A DNA stretch of 64,000 nt from Haloarcula hispanica ATCC 33960 (GCF_000223905.1 NC_015944.1:341817-405816); one strand, 5' to 3'. Positions 1 to 8,161 are shown, counted from the stretch's first letter. The notes: generated from the sequence alone by a model not told the origin. Program-made: numbers and translations.

Positions 1-50
1 CCATTACCGCCGAGAAAATCAAGGCGAGGCTTGACGAGCGCAAGGACTGA
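1..50 (+). CDS. C-terminal end of an upstream gene (partial)
   Basis: Reading from base 3, an open frame of 15 codons runs to a TGA at 48-50 and gives a charged helical tail ending in LDERKD. The gene begins outside the window, so its product cannot be told. High G/C at third codon positions matches genuine haloarchaeal coding sequence. Confidence 0.5.
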   Translation, partial: ITAEKIKARLDERKD

Positions 51-209
51 GGAAGTCCCCCAGTTCGGTCCTATTCTGTCCGCAGTTGAGGCTACCGAAG
101 CTACCTGTTGGTTTATTTGTTTAAAACTATGAACTATAGTAGCTGTCGGTATAATCAGTATGTCCAGTACAGCAGTATATTTAATATACTCAGTACGTAA
201 CACCTGGGT

Positions 210-578
210 ATGCCAATCAGCGCGGACCGGTTCGAAGATATCCCGGACGACGTCGACACGCCCTCGCCGGAGACGAACGCGGGAGCGATTCTCGCGTTTC
301 TCCGTGACAACCCCGAGAAGGCGTTTACCCGGAGCGAAATCGCTGCTGAAACTGGTGTCAAGAAAGGCTCTGTCGGCCCAACGCTCGTCCGACTGCGTGA
401 ACGGGGACGAGTCGACCACCGTGGGAACTACTGGCGCATCAGTGATCACGAGGCAAGCGTCGATACCGCCACGGCCCACGCCGCTGCCGCCATCGCCGCA
501 CACGAGGCCGACGGTGAGACACCGTCCTACGAAGACTGGCAGGAGCACGCGGTTGACCCGCGTGACATCGATGGGTAA
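210..578 (+). CDS. Winged-helix DNA-binding protein, probable antitoxin/repressor
   Basis: This 122-residue acidic protein has a helix-turn-helix/winged-helix core at about residues 25-75. The segment includes FTRSEIAAETGVKKGSVGPT, which reads as recognition helices, followed by a wing (RVDHRGNYW). The C-terminal 45 residues are alanine-rich and end in an acidic tail, as expected for a part that binds a partner. The stop overlaps the start of the PemK-like gene by 8 bp, so the two are almost surely co-translated. By analogy with type II toxin-antitoxin pairs it would bind its own promoter and neutralise the downstream protein; that role is inference. A stand-alone MarR-like regulator is the alternative. 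Confidence 0.75.
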   Translation: MPISADRFEDIPDDVDTPSPETNAGAILAFLRDNPEKAFTRSEIAAETGVKKGSVGPTLVRLRERGRVDHRGNYWRISDHEASVDTATAHAAAAIAAHEADGETPSYEDWQEHAVDPRDIDG

Positions 579-930
579 CGGTCGGTACAGTTCCGGCGAC
601 GTGTTCTGGGCCCCGGACCCGTACAACCGGGGCAACAATCCCCGCCCGTGGCTGGTCCTTACTGCAGACGCACTGCCATTCAGCGGGGAGGAGTACATCT
701 GTGCTGGACTGACACTCAGTGACCTCCAGGATAACATCGCGATTGGAGACAACTGGTTAGCCGGTGGCAACCCGGACAGAGAATCGTACTGTTCGCCCTG
801 GGTGCTCGCCACGGTCAAACACGATGCGGTATCGAATCCACAGGGGCGGGTGGTCCCGGAGTTCACAGCCACGGTAACGAGACAAAGTGCCGAGTACATT
901 ACCGGCGACACCGACCGCGAGTCAGCCTGA
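571..930 (+). CDS. PemK/MazF-like toxin-family protein
   Basis: The protein has 119 residues. The N-terminus carries the signature of the SH3-barrel PemK/MazF family: a GDVFWAPDP-type strand, then RPWLVLTAD at about residues 28-36, the place where MazF proteins read 'RPvlVis'. The length fits the family (about 110-130 aa). I chose the ATG at 571 because it overlaps the upstream winged-helix gene by 8 bp and places the first beta-strand near the N-terminus; the longer in-frame reading only retranslates that gene. Family members are sequence-specific endoribonucleases, but catalytic residues cannot be confirmed by eye. Partnering with a winged-helix protein instead of a ribbon-helix-helix antitoxin is unusual. 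Confidence 0.7.
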   Translation: MGNGRYSSGDVFWAPDPYNRGNNPRPWLVLTADALPFSGEEYICAGLTLSDLQDNIAIGDNWLAGGNPDRESYCSPWVLATVKHDAVSNPQGRVVPEFTATVTRQSAEYITGDTDRESA

Positions 931-1009
931 CCGACCCAGTCAGCTGAAGGGGCAAATAAACGACACACGCGGTTTGTCGCGGTTTGTGACGGCACTCACC
1001 CGCGACAGC

Positions 1010-1017
1010 TATTTATC
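1010..1017 (+). promoter_or_regulatory. TATA box of the Mo-hydroxylase operon
   Basis: TATTTATC at this position lies 38 bp before the ATG at 1056 and 47 bp before the in-frame ATG at 1065. With archaeal spacing, transcription would start near 1037-1042 and give a short leader. The imperfect repeats of 'cgcggtttgt' at about 968-988, just upstream, may be regulator sites. Confidence 0.45.
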
Positions 1018-1055
1018 GTTCTGTTCGTCACGTATCTGACATAGCCAGCGAGCTG

Positions 1056-1634
1056 ATGAGCCATATGGAAATCGAACTGGAGATTAACGATGTGGAATGG
1101 ACGGTCGACGCAGCGAAGTCCGACTCGCTCCTCGATGTCCTTCGGCGGAACGGATACACCGGCGCGAAACGGGGGTGTGACACCGGCGCGTGTGGCTTCT
1201 GTACGGTACACGTCGACGGCGAGCCGGTGAAATCCTGCGTCGAGCCGGTGATGAACGTAGAGGACGCATCTGTCGAGACAATCGAAGGGCTGGGCGAGCA
1301 GGACGAGCTGCATCCGGTCCAGCAGGCCTTCGTCGACAACACCGCGTTGCAGTGTGGCTTTTGCATTCCGGGGATGATAATGCGCTCGACGGCGCTGCTA
1401 GAGGCGAACACGGACCCGACAGAGCAGGAGGTCCGGGAAGCGCTGTCGGACAATCTCTGTCGATGCACCGGCTACAAGAAAATCGTCGAAGCGGTGCTGG
1501 ACGCCGCCGAGCGGATGGACGGCGGGACAGCCGTCGCCGCCGACGGTGGGAAGGCAGTCGAAGGCAACGAGAGGGTCGCAAATTCGACCGAGTGTACAGT
1601 CAACGACTGCGACTGCATGGAGGGCGGTCAGTGA
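1056..1634 (+). CDS. Xanthine dehydrogenase-type hydroxylase, [2Fe-2S] small subunit
   Basis: This is the iron-sulfur subunit of a molybdenum hydroxylase (192 aa). The N-terminal plant-ferredoxin cluster is seen as CDTGACGFC followed by a fourth Cys (KSC), about residues 41-69. The C-terminal helical cluster domain is seen as LQCGFCIPGM and LCRCTGY, about residues 107-150. It passes electrons from the Mo site of the next gene to an acceptor. The C-terminus extends about 35 residues past the usual end and finishes in a cysteine-rich tail (TECTVNDCDC), not part of the standard fold. The stop overlaps the GTG start of the large subunit. ATG 1065 is an alternative start. No FAD subunit gene is present nearby. 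Confidence 0.93.
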   Translation: MSHMEIELEINDVEWTVDAAKSDSLLDVLRRNGYTGAKRGCDTGACGFCTVHVDGEPVKSCVEPVMNVEDASVETIEGLGEQDELHPVQQAFVDNTALQCGFCIPGMIMRSTALLEANTDPTEQEVREALSDNLCRCTGYKKIVEAVLDAAERMDGGTAVAADGGKAVEGNERVANSTECTVNDCDCMEGGQ

Positions 1635-4111
1635 GCGATTTCGACCGGGCTCGGGAGACGAGCGAGCAGCCCGACAGGACAGGGGTGGAAGACGCGGCCC
1701 CTGCCGGAGCTGAGAAGGAGTCAGAGGCGGACGTGGCACGGGAACCTGACCGGAAGCCCAAATCCGAACGCGACACCATCACGGCGGACGAGGAGAAAGA
1801 CGACGCGCGGAAGATTGTGACCGGGGAGGCCCGTTACACGGCGGACTACCGCGACCGGTTTCCAGACCTCGCCCACGGGAAAGTGGTTCGCAGCGACATC
1901 GCCCACGGCTACGTCGAATCGGTCGACACGAGCGCCGCCGAGGCGATGGACGGCGTCGACGCCGTCATCACGCCGTTCGACGACGTAGTCCCGGACAAAC
2001 TGTACTCCAGTTCGGGCCAGTCCTATCCCGAGCCGAGCCCGTGGGACCTGAAAGTGTTGCGCGAGCACGTCCGCTTCGTCGGCGACCCGGTCGCGGCTGT
2101 GGCGGCCGACGACCCGGAAGCGGCCGACCGCGCCGCACGGAAAATCGAAGTCGAATACCGGGAACTGGACGCCGTGTTCGACCCAGAGGAGGCCTTGGAT
2201 GAAGACGCCCCGCAACTGTTCGAGACCGACGACGTGGAGAACAAGCAGTCGGGCGCGGACTACAGTAGAAACCTCGAATCACACTTCGAGGGGGAACTCG
2301 GTGACGTGGAGGCGGCGTTTGAGCGGGCCAGCAACGACGACGACCGGCACGTCATCAAGACGGAATGGGAAACGCCGTACCAGTCCCACTGCGTCCCGGA
2401 ACCGCACACGACCATCGCCTACACGGACGAGGATGACCGGCACACGTTCATCACAGCGACGCAGGTCCCCTTTCACACCCGCCGCCAGATAGCGCACCTG
2501 TTCGACGTGCCCATCCGTGACGTACGGGTGACGAAGCCGCGCATCGGCGCGGGGTTCGGGTCGAAACAGGAGATGGCGATAGAACCCATCGCCTTCGCGC
2601 TCCACCTGGCGGCGGGCCGACCGGTCAAACTGGAGATGAGTCGTCAGGAGGAGTTCACCGCGCTCCGCTTTCGACACCCGATGCAGATGCAGATGCGGAC
2701 TGCAGTCACTGACGAGGGCGATATCGAGGCGATGGACCTCTACACGCTGTCGAACTCGGGGGCTTACGGCACCCACGGCATGACCGTCGCGAACAACGTC
2801 GGGACGAAGCCACTCCCCCTCTATCCCCGGGTCCCGAACGTCCGCTTTGCAGGGGACGTGGTACACACGAACCTTCCGATGGGCGCGGCGATGCGGGGCT
2901 ACGGCGCGCCACAGGGCCACTTCGCCGTCGAAGCGCACATGGACGAGGTGGCCCGCCGCCTCGACTTCGACCCCATCGAGTTCCGCCTGCGGAACGCGGT
3001 CCAAGAGGGCGATCTCGACCGGAGCGTCGCTATCCTGAAAGACGGTGACCGGTTCACTCGACGGATTCGCTCGTGTGGCATCCGCGAATGTGTCGACCGC
3101 GGACGGGAGGCTATCGGCTACGACGACCTCGAACAGCCCGACGAAGACCACCGCAAGCGCGGCGTCGGAATGGCGCTCATCGCACAAGGGAGCGGTGTCG
3201 CAGGCAAGGAACTCGGCGCGGCGCAGGTGCAGATGAACGAGGACGGGAGCTTCCACCTGCAGGTCGGCGGCGTCGACACCGGCACGGGCGCGGACACGAT
3301 GTTCTCCCAGATTGCCGCCGAGGTGCTGGGCTGCACTCCCGAGGACGTCGTCGTCATCGCTGCCGACACCGACCTGACGCCGTTCGACTACGGCGCGTAC
3401 GCCTCCTCGACGACATACATCAGCGGTCGCGCGGTCAAGAACGCCGCCGAGGACGCCAAAGAGCGGCTGCTAGAGTGGGGGTCGAAACTGCTCGACGAGC
3501 CGCCGGACGTGCTCGACACCGGCGACGGCGGCGTGTTCAGCGAACGGACCGGAAACCGCGTGTCGCTGGAGGAGATCGGCTACGAGGCCACTTACGGCGA
3601 TGACGAGCGTGAACACATCCTCGGGGACGGGAACCACTCGACCGACGAGAGCCCGCCGCCCTACGGCGCGCAGTTCGTCGACGTGACCGTCGATACGGAG
3701 ACCGGCGAGTACGAACTCAACAAGCTGGTGTTTGCAGCCGACTGCGGCGTCGCAATCAACCCCGCACTGGTCGAGGGCCAGATAGAGGGCGGCGAGCACA
3801 TGAGTCTCGAATACGCCACCAGCGGCGACCTCACCTTCGACGAGGAGGGCAACCCCGAAGTGCTCGGGTTCCGCCAGTACGGGATGCCACGGACGACCGA
3901 CCACCCCGAGATGGAGACCATCCTCGTCGAGACCCACGAACCCACGGGTCCGTTCGGCGCGAAATCTATCGCGGAACTCCCGACGAACGGCGTCCCGCCG
4001 GCGCTCTCGAACGCCATCTGCGACGCTGTCGGCGTTCGGCTGACCGAGCTACCGTTCACTGCGGAAGACGTGACGGCGGCACTCGATGAGCAGTCTGCTG
4101 GCGATGGGTGA
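1631..4111 (+). CDS. Xanthine dehydrogenase-type hydroxylase, molybdopterin-binding large subunit
   Basis: This is the catalytic subunit of 826 residues. It hydroxylates an aromatic heterocycle, probably a purine, at a molybdopterin cytosine dinucleotide centre. The first ~60 residues form a charged extension before the family start at ARKIVTGEARYTADY. Cofactor-binding signatures are visible: GAGFGSKQEMAIEP (~residue 310), MRGYGAPQGHFAVEA (~420), GGVDTGTGADTMFSQ (~545) and, near the end, GPFGAKSIAELPTNG, whose Glu is the expected catalytic base. This last motif resembles the selenium-dependent xanthine dehydrogenase branch. The GTG start overlaps the small-subunit stop. The maturation genes that follow (XdhC, YqeB, YqeC, MocA, SelD) support a Se-containing enzyme, but substrate and selenium content are inferred. 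Confidence 0.93.
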   Translation: MSDFDRARETSEQPDRTGVEDAAPAGAEKESEADVAREPDRKPKSERDTITADEEKDDARKIVTGEARYTADYRDRFPDLAHGKVVRSDIAHGYVESVDTSAAEAMDGVDAVITPFDDVVPDKLYSSSGQSYPEPSPWDLKVLREHVRFVGDPVAAVAADDPEAADRAARKIEVEYRELDAVFDPEEALDEDAPQLFETDDVENKQSGADYSRNLESHFEGELGDVEAAFERASNDDDRHVIKTEWETPYQSHCVPEPHTTIAYTDEDDRHTFITATQVPFHTRRQIAHLFDVPIRDVRVTKPRIGAGFGSKQEMAIEPIAFALHLAAGRPVKLEMSRQEEFTALRFRHPMQMQMRTAVTDEGDIEAMDLYTLSNSGAYGTHGMTVANNVGTKPLPLYPRVPNVRFAGDVVHTNLPMGAAMRGYGAPQGHFAVEAHMDEVARRLDFDPIEFRLRNAVQEGDLDRSVAILKDGDRFTRRIRSCGIRECVDRGREAIGYDDLEQPDEDHRKRGVGMALIAQGSGVAGKELGAAQVQMNEDGSFHLQVGGVDTGTGADTMFSQIAAEVLGCTPEDVVVIAADTDLTPFDYGAYASSTTYISGRAVKNAAEDAKERLLEWGSKLLDEPPDVLDTGDGGVFSERTGNRVSLEEIGYEATYGDDEREHILGDGNHSTDESPPPYGAQFVDVTVDTETGEYELNKLVFAADCGVAINPALVEGQIEGGEHMSLEYATSGDLTFDEEGNPEVLGFRQYGMPRTTDHPEMETILVETHEPTGPFGAKSIAELPTNGVPPALSNAICDAVGVRLTELPFTAEDVTAALDEQSAGDG

Positions 4112-4179
4112 GTTGGTTTCGAACAGTTTTCTTCCGATTAATATCACACACGGAGTGTTTTTTGTTGTGTCGAGCAAAC

Positions 4180-4186
4180 TATTAAG
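4180..4186 (+). promoter_or_regulatory. TATA box for the DsrE/F/H-like operon
   Basis: TATTAAG ends 25 bp before the ATG at 4212, the spacing of a leaderless haloarchaeal transcript. It suggests the trio and the XdhC-YqeB gene can be expressed separately from the hydroxylase subunits. Confidence 0.45.
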
Positions 4187-4211
4187 AGCAGGTCGGCGAA
4201 ATCTCGACAGT

Positions 4212-4583
4212 ATGGCGTACATCGGGTTTCTGCTGACAGGCGGTCCCTTCGACAGCGAGCGATGGCGTACCGCCTACGAGCTGGGCCGGGCGGCGCTGGA
4301 CCAAGGCCACGAGGTGAGCTACTTCCACTACCTCGACGGCGCGCTTGTCCCCGTCGCCGACCAGACGTTGCCCGGCTGTTCGGACAGCGGACTGTACGAC
4401 GAGATGCCGACAGAGAAGTTTCAGGAGCTTATCGCGGACGGCGCGGACGTCATCTGCTGCGGGCTCTGTGTCGACGCGCGGGGAATCGATGCGCCGGCCG
4501 ACTACCCCGAGGGCGTCGAAGTCGGGCTGCTTCCGGACCTGGCGGACATCATCGGTGAGGCTGACCGGGTGGTCTCGCTATGA
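4212..4583 (+). CDS. DsrE-family sulfur/selenium relay subunit (TusD/DsrE-like)
   Basis: This 123-residue Rossmann-like DsrE-fold protein opens with MAYIGFLLTGGPF and has the family's central helix (WRTAYELGRAALDQGHEV). A cysteine cluster, ADVICCGLCVDARG, lies at about residues 77-90, where TusD/DsrE proteins keep the sulfur-carrying Cys. It is the first gene of a trio; the next starts within its stop (ATGA overlap at 4580). In the families, DsrEFH/TusBCD forms a hexamer that accepts persulfide from TusA. Here, among selD, a TusA-like gene and molybdenum-enzyme maturation genes, it may carry sulfur or selenium to the Mo cofactor; that is inference. Confidence 0.8.
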   Translation: MAYIGFLLTGGPFDSERWRTAYELGRAALDQGHEVSYFHYLDGALVPVADQTLPGCSDSGLYDEMPTEKFQELIADGADVICCGLCVDARGIDAPADYPEGVEVGLLPDLADIIGEADRVVSL

Positions 4584-4933
4584 AACGAGATGTCGTCGTG
4601 TTGCTCACCCGCGCTCCGTGCGGCCGAGTCCACATCCCGGAGGGGCTGCGTGCCGCCCGCGGCGTCGCAGCTGGCTTCGATATGCACGACGTGACGGTGA
4701 TATTCACCCAGGACGGCGTGTACGGCGCTCGGGACGCTGTCGGCCGCGAGGCGCTCAACATGAGCGGGCACGTCGCCGACTTAGCGGAACAGGGCGGACA
4801 GATGATCGCGGACCGCGCGGCGATGGCCGAACGCGGCGTCGACGAGGGTGAAATCGCCGACGACGTAACAGTCTGGTCGGACGACCGCGTCACCGCCCGC
4901 ATCCGTGACGCCGACCACACACTGGATTTCTGA
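4580..4933 (+). CDS. DsrE/DsrF-family protein, second subunit of the relay trio
   Basis: This 117-residue protein has the DsrE/F fold: strand-helix start MKRDVVVLLTRAPCGRVHIPEGLRA (given here in outline), a V-x-V-IFTQDGVYGAR segment at about residues 38-50, and a helical acidic second half. It corresponds in position to TusC/DsrF. One Cys is present near residue 14 (TRAPCG), at a site not typical of TusC, so its chemistry is uncertain. It overlaps the preceding gene by 4 bp and ends 2 bp before the next, indicating translational coupling and fixed stoichiometry. Confidence 0.75.
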   Translation: MKRDVVVLLTRAPCGRVHIPEGLRAARGVAAGFDMHDVTVIFTQDGVYGARDAVGREALNMSGHVADLAEQGGQMIADRAAMAERGVDEGEIADDVTVWSDDRVTARIRDADHTLDF

Positions 4934-4935
4934 TA

Positions 4936-5181
4936 ATGTTGTATCTCATCGACAAGCCGATGGCCGAAATCGGACTGCGAACCGCCGCCGGGGACCCAGA
5001 GGCGCACGTCGTCCTCATTCAGGACGGCGTCTACCTCTCGCCGGATATCGACGCGCCAGTCTCGGCGGTCGCGAGGGACGTGGACGTACGGGGGGTCGAC
5101 CTCACGCCGGACATCGACCCCATACCCTACGACGACGTAGTCGCTGCCATCGTCGAACAGGAGGTGAAGAGCTTCGTATGA
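4936..5181 (+). CDS. DsrH/TusB-like small subunit of the relay trio
   Basis: This 81-residue protein matches the size and layout of DsrH/TusB. It opens MLYLIDKPMAE, has HVVLIQDGVYLSP in the middle, the segment where DsrH reads 'L(I)qdgVy', and a C-terminal half predicting alternating strand and helix. No cysteine is present, whereas many DsrH proteins have one, so it may be structural. It starts 2 bp after the DsrF-like gene, and its stop overlaps the ATG of the XdhC-YqeB fusion. Order E-F-H is as in sulfur-oxidising bacteria, but no dsrAB or other sulfur genes are here. Confidence 0.72.
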   Translation: MLYLIDKPMAEIGLRTAAGDPEAHVVLIQDGVYLSPDIDAPVSAVARDVDVRGVDLTPDIDPIPYDDVVAAIVEQEVKSFV

Positions 5182-6758
5182 GCCTGTTCGAACGTATCGA
5201 CGAACTGGCCGGACAAGGGGTGCCGGCGGCCTTGCTGACCATCGTCCGCAAGGACGGCAGTGCACCGCGGGACGTGGGGGACAAGATGGTCGTCACCGAC
5301 GACGAGGAGTACGGGACCATCGGCGGCGGGACAGTCGAGCACCTCGCCGTCCAAGACGCTCGGTCAGTACTCTCGGGAGCCGACGACCCCGGCGTCCGGA
5401 CGTACGAACTCGAACGCGGCGGTAACACGGGAATGGTCTGTGGCGGCGAGATGGAGGTGTTCATCGACCGCGTTCGCGGGCAGGCATGGCTCTACATCGC
5501 CGGCGGCGGCCACATCAGCACGGAGCTTGCTCCGCTGGCGGAGCGACTGGGCTACGCCGTCACCGTGGTCGACGACCGCGAGGCCTACGCCGACCCGGGG
5601 CAGTTTCCCGACGCTACCGACGTGATTCACGGCGACTACGGCGAGGCGCTCGGCGACCTGCCGATGGGGACCGAGACAGCCGTGGCAGTTGCGACGCGGA
5701 GCGGGACGTTCGACCAGGACGCCGTCGCTGCGGCGCTGGACGGCGAAGCTGGCTACGTCGGCCTCGTCGCCAGCGAGACGAAGGCCAACCACGTCCTCGA
5801 CTCGCTCGCCGAGTCGGGGTACGCCCGACGGGACCTCAGCCGGGTCCGAACGCCGGTGGGACTCGACCTCGGCGGGAGCGGGCCGGCCGCCGTCGCACTC
5901 TCGATTCTCGCCGAGGTCACCATGGACCGCCACGACGCCGCCGGTGAGCGGGCGACGCGCCTGAACCTCGACGACCTCGTCGTTGTCCGCGGCGGTGGCG
6001 ACCTCGGGAGCGGCGTGGTCTACCGGCTCCAGCAGGCCGGCTTCCCGGTCATCGTCACCGAAGTCGAACAGCCGACAGTCGTCCGGCGGGCGGTCGCCTT
6101 CGGTGCGGCGCTGTACGAGGACGAGGTGACTGTTGAGGGGGTCACCGGCCAGGCAGCTTCTGATGTCGACGAGGCGCTCGAACTGCTCGCCGGCGATGTC
6201 GTCCCGGTACTCGTCGACCCAGAGGCAACCGTCGCCGACGAACTCGATGCCGCGGTGCTCGTCGACGCTATCATGGCGAAAGGGAAGTTCGACACCGGCA
6301 CGCGTCGAGGGGACGCCGACGTAGTTGTCGGGATGGGGCCGGGGTTCGAGGCCGGTGAGGACGTGGACGCGGTCGTCGAAACGGACCGCGGGCACGAACT
6401 CGGCCGCGTGTTCTACGAGGGGACTGCGAGCGAATACGACGGCGAGCCCGGCGAACGGCGCGGCTACACTCACGAGCGGGTGCTTCGTTCCCCGGCCGAC
6501 GGTAATTGGACTCCGACGGTCGCCATCGGCGACAGTGTCACAGCCGGCGACGTGGTCGGCACCGTCGACGACCGGCCGGTCGAGACCGAGATAGACGGGC
6601 TGGTTCGCGGTCTGGTCCACGGCGGCCTCGGCGTCAGCGAGGGCACAAAGCTCGGCGACGTCGACCCCCGCGGCGAGTCCGTCGACCCAGCGAAGATCTC
6701 CGACAAGGCGCTGTGCCTCGGCGGTGGCGTGCTGGAGGCGACGCTTCGGTTGCGGTAG
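5178..6758 (+). CDS. XdhC/CoxI-YqeB fusion, Mo-hydroxylase maturation factor
   Basis: The 526-residue product joins two maturation proteins. Residues 1 to ~255 are XdhC/CoxI: MSLFERIDELAGQG, GGGTVEHLAV, and a Rossmann motif LYIAGGGHISTELAPLAERL. XdhC binds the molybdenum cofactor and helps add the terminal sulfido ligand before insertion. Residues ~260-526 are the YqeB (EF2563-type) domain, opening with DLVVVRGGGDLGSGVVYRLQ, a second nucleotide-fold motif, and including PTVVRRAVAFGAALYEDEV. YqeB marks selenium-dependent Mo hydroxylases. The ATG at 5178 overlaps the DsrH-like stop, so translation is coupled to the relay trio. The fusion implies that XdhC and YqeB act on the same cofactor intermediate. 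Confidence 0.88.
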   Translation: MSLFERIDELAGQGVPAALLTIVRKDGSAPRDVGDKMVVTDDEEYGTIGGGTVEHLAVQDARSVLSGADDPGVRTYELERGGNTGMVCGGEMEVFIDRVRGQAWLYIAGGGHISTELAPLAERLGYAVTVVDDREAYADPGQFPDATDVIHGDYGEALGDLPMGTETAVAVATRSGTFDQDAVAAALDGEAGYVGLVASETKANHVLDSLAESGYARRDLSRVRTPVGLDLGGSGPAAVALSILAEVTMDRHDAAGERATRLNLDDLVVVRGGGDLGSGVVYRLQQAGFPVIVTEVEQPTVVRRAVAFGAALYEDEVTVEGVTGQAASDVDEALELLAGDVVPVLVDPEATVADELDAAVLVDAIMAKGKFDTGTRRGDADVVVGMGPGFEAGEDVDAVVETDRGHELGRVFYEGTASEYDGEPGERRGYTHERVLRSPADGNWTPTVAIGDSVTAGDVVGTVDDRPVETEIDGLVRGLVHGGLGVSEGTKLGDVDPRGESVDPAKISDKALCLGGGVLEATLRLR

Positions 6759-6775
6759 AAGGCTCCTACTAGACG

Positions 6776-7816
6776 TTAGGAACGGACTTCTTCGAGGGTC
6801 AGGTCATCCAGCGTAACGCCGCTGCCGCCCGTGACACGCCCGACAGCTCGGTAGAACACGCTGGCGTCGTCGAACGCTGCTTCGACGGCGTCGGTCGCGG
6901 CCGGCGGGACAGAGACGAACAGTCCGCCGCTGGTCTCCGCGCTCTCCCCGTCAGTTAGCCCGTATCCGAAAAGCGTGGAAAGGGCGGGCGTTCCTGCGAT
7001 GACCGGGAGGTGTGTCAGTTCGATACCGACGTTCGAGCGGTCGGCCATCACGCGGCTCTGGCCGGCGAGGCCGAATCCGGTGATATCGGTCGCCGCGGTC
7101 GCGTATTCACGGCACGCCAGCGTTGCGTCCCGGTTCGGGGTCGTCATCCACGCGATGGCCTCCGAAGCAATACTGTCGAGCGGGCGGTCAGCGGCGTCGG
7201 TGACTGTCTCAACGAACTGCGCGTCGGTCACGCGGGTCGCCCCCATAGCCGGCTGTGTCCCGAGCGGTTTGGTCAGGTAGAGCCGGTCGCCCGGGCTGGC
7301 CCCCTGCGAAGTGAGCAGGGCGTCTGGCCGTGCTGTCGCCGAGATGGCGCCACCGGCGAAAGGCCACGGACTCATGATTGTGTGGCCGCCGGCGATGACG
7401 CCGTCCATCGCGTCCAGTGCGTCGGCCATGCCGGCGAGGATTGAGGCCGCGCTGTCGGTTAGTTCTCGTGGGAGGCCGAGGACGACCAGGCAGTCGACGT
7501 TCTCGACGGCCCCCGTGGCGAACGCGTCGCTAGCGGCGTTACAGGCCGCGACACGGCCGAAGTCGTACGGATCGTCGACGATAGGCGTGAAGAAATCCAC
7601 CGTCGAGACCAGCGCGAGCTCGTCGGTAAGTTTCCGGGCGGCGGCGTCCTCGCCGACACCGAACAGCAGCGCGTCGCTGTCACCCGTGAGGCCGGCATCG
7701 GCGAGCAGCGAATCGAGATCGCTCTGGCCGACTTTGCAGGAACAGCCGTGGAGTTCCGTGTACTCCGTCAGGCGAGTCGTCTCCTCGTCTCCATCAGCCG
7801 CCGTATCGGTGCCCAC
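6776..7816 (-). CDS. selD: Selenide, water dikinase (selenophosphate synthetase)
   Basis: SelD makes selenophosphate from selenide and ATP. The 346-residue chain carries the reactive segment ELHGCSCKVGQ near residue 21, with Cys where some SelD proteins have Sec. Next come the AIR-synthase-type ATP-binding strand (FGVGEDAAARKL), VSTVDFFTPIVDDPYDFGRVAACNAASD and GGHTI. I chose GTG 7816, 2 bp after the upstream TusA-like stop; the longer frame only rereads that gene. No selenocysteine machinery (SelA/SepSecS, SelB, tRNA-Sec) is in the window, so this may be an 'orphan' selD serving labile selenium in Mo hydroxylases. It converges with the XdhC-YqeB gene. Confidence 0.93.
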   Translation of the reverse strand: MGTDTAADGDEETTRLTEYTELHGCSCKVGQSDLDSLLADAGLTGDSDALLFGVGEDAAARKLTDELALVSTVDFFTPIVDDPYDFGRVAACNAASDAFATGAVENVDCLVVLGLPRELTDSAASILAGMADALDAMDGVIAGGHTIMSPWPFAGGAISATARPDALLTSQGASPGDRLYLTKPLGTQPAMGATRVTDAQFVETVTDAADRPLDSIASEAIAWMTTPNRDATLACREYATAATDITGFGLAGQSRVMADRSNVGIELTHLPVIAGTPALSTLFGYGLTDGESAETSGGLFVSVPPAATDAVEAAFDDASVFYRAVGRVTGGSGVTLDDLTLEEVRS

Positions 7817-7818
7817 AC

Positions 7819-8067
7819 TCAGGCCTCCGATAGCGACGCCATCTCGGTCACCTGAAGTTCGAGTTCGAACTCGTCGGACTCGCCGGCGGTCTCTGCGGTC
7901 GTCACGTCGATGCCGTGAGTCGTACACATCCGCCGCAGGTTCTTTTCGGCCGGTGGGTAATCACCTCGAACGACGAGCGTCTCCCCAGGGTCGAGGTCTG
8001 AAAGCGCCTGCCGGACAATGAGCGCCGGCCGGGGACAGATTTCACCACGAACGTCTACGCGGGGCAT
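7819..8067 (-). CDS. TusA/YedF (SirA-like) sulfur/selenium carrier
   Basis: This 82-residue protein has the TusA signature at its N-terminus: MPRVDVRGEICPRPALIVRQ, with the CPxP motif whose Cys carries a persulfide or perselenide. A C-terminal Glu-rich strand follows. It lies directly upstream of selD in one transcript (2-bp gap). YedF-type members are commonly linked to selenium genes. Together with the DsrE/F/H-like trio this provides a carrier and acceptor set as in the TusA-TusBCD relay. Whether the cargo is sulfur or selenium cannot be told from sequence. Confidence 0.88.
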   Translation of the reverse strand: MPRVDVRGEICPRPALIVRQALSDLDPGETLVVRGDYPPAEKNLRRMCTTHGIDVTTAETAGESDEFELELQVTEMASLSEA

Positions 8068-8132
8068 ACGGGTACGTGTGCCACTAGATCACAAAAACGC
8101 TGTCGGCGACACACGTTGTTGCCCCGGCAAGC

Positions 8133-8140
8133 TATTTTTG
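8133..8140 (+). promoter_or_regulatory. TATA box of yqeC
   Basis: TATTTTTG ends 21 bp before the ATG at 8162, fitting a leaderless start. The 94-bp gap 8068-8161 also contains the divergent promoter of the TusA-like/selD transcript. Confidence 0.4.
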
Positions 8141-8161
8141 TGTGTCCCGCGGAGCGACTGT

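Noticed and set aside
3073..3603. Long arginine-rich open frame on the plus strand inside the large hydroxylase subunit
   Set aside because: It is the out-of-frame shadow of GC-rich coding sequence; repeated RRR and no haloarchaeal acidity. Many such frames between 1 and 10 kb were dismissed on the same ground.
4212..5181. DsrE/F/H-like trio considered as part of dissimilatory sulfur oxidation
   Set aside because: No dsrAB, dsrC or sox genes in the window, and the trio is coupled to molybdenum-enzyme maturation genes.
7745..7760. Selenocysteine at the SelD active site
   Set aside because: The codon at the reactive position encodes Cys (GCSCKV), and no in-frame UGA is present.
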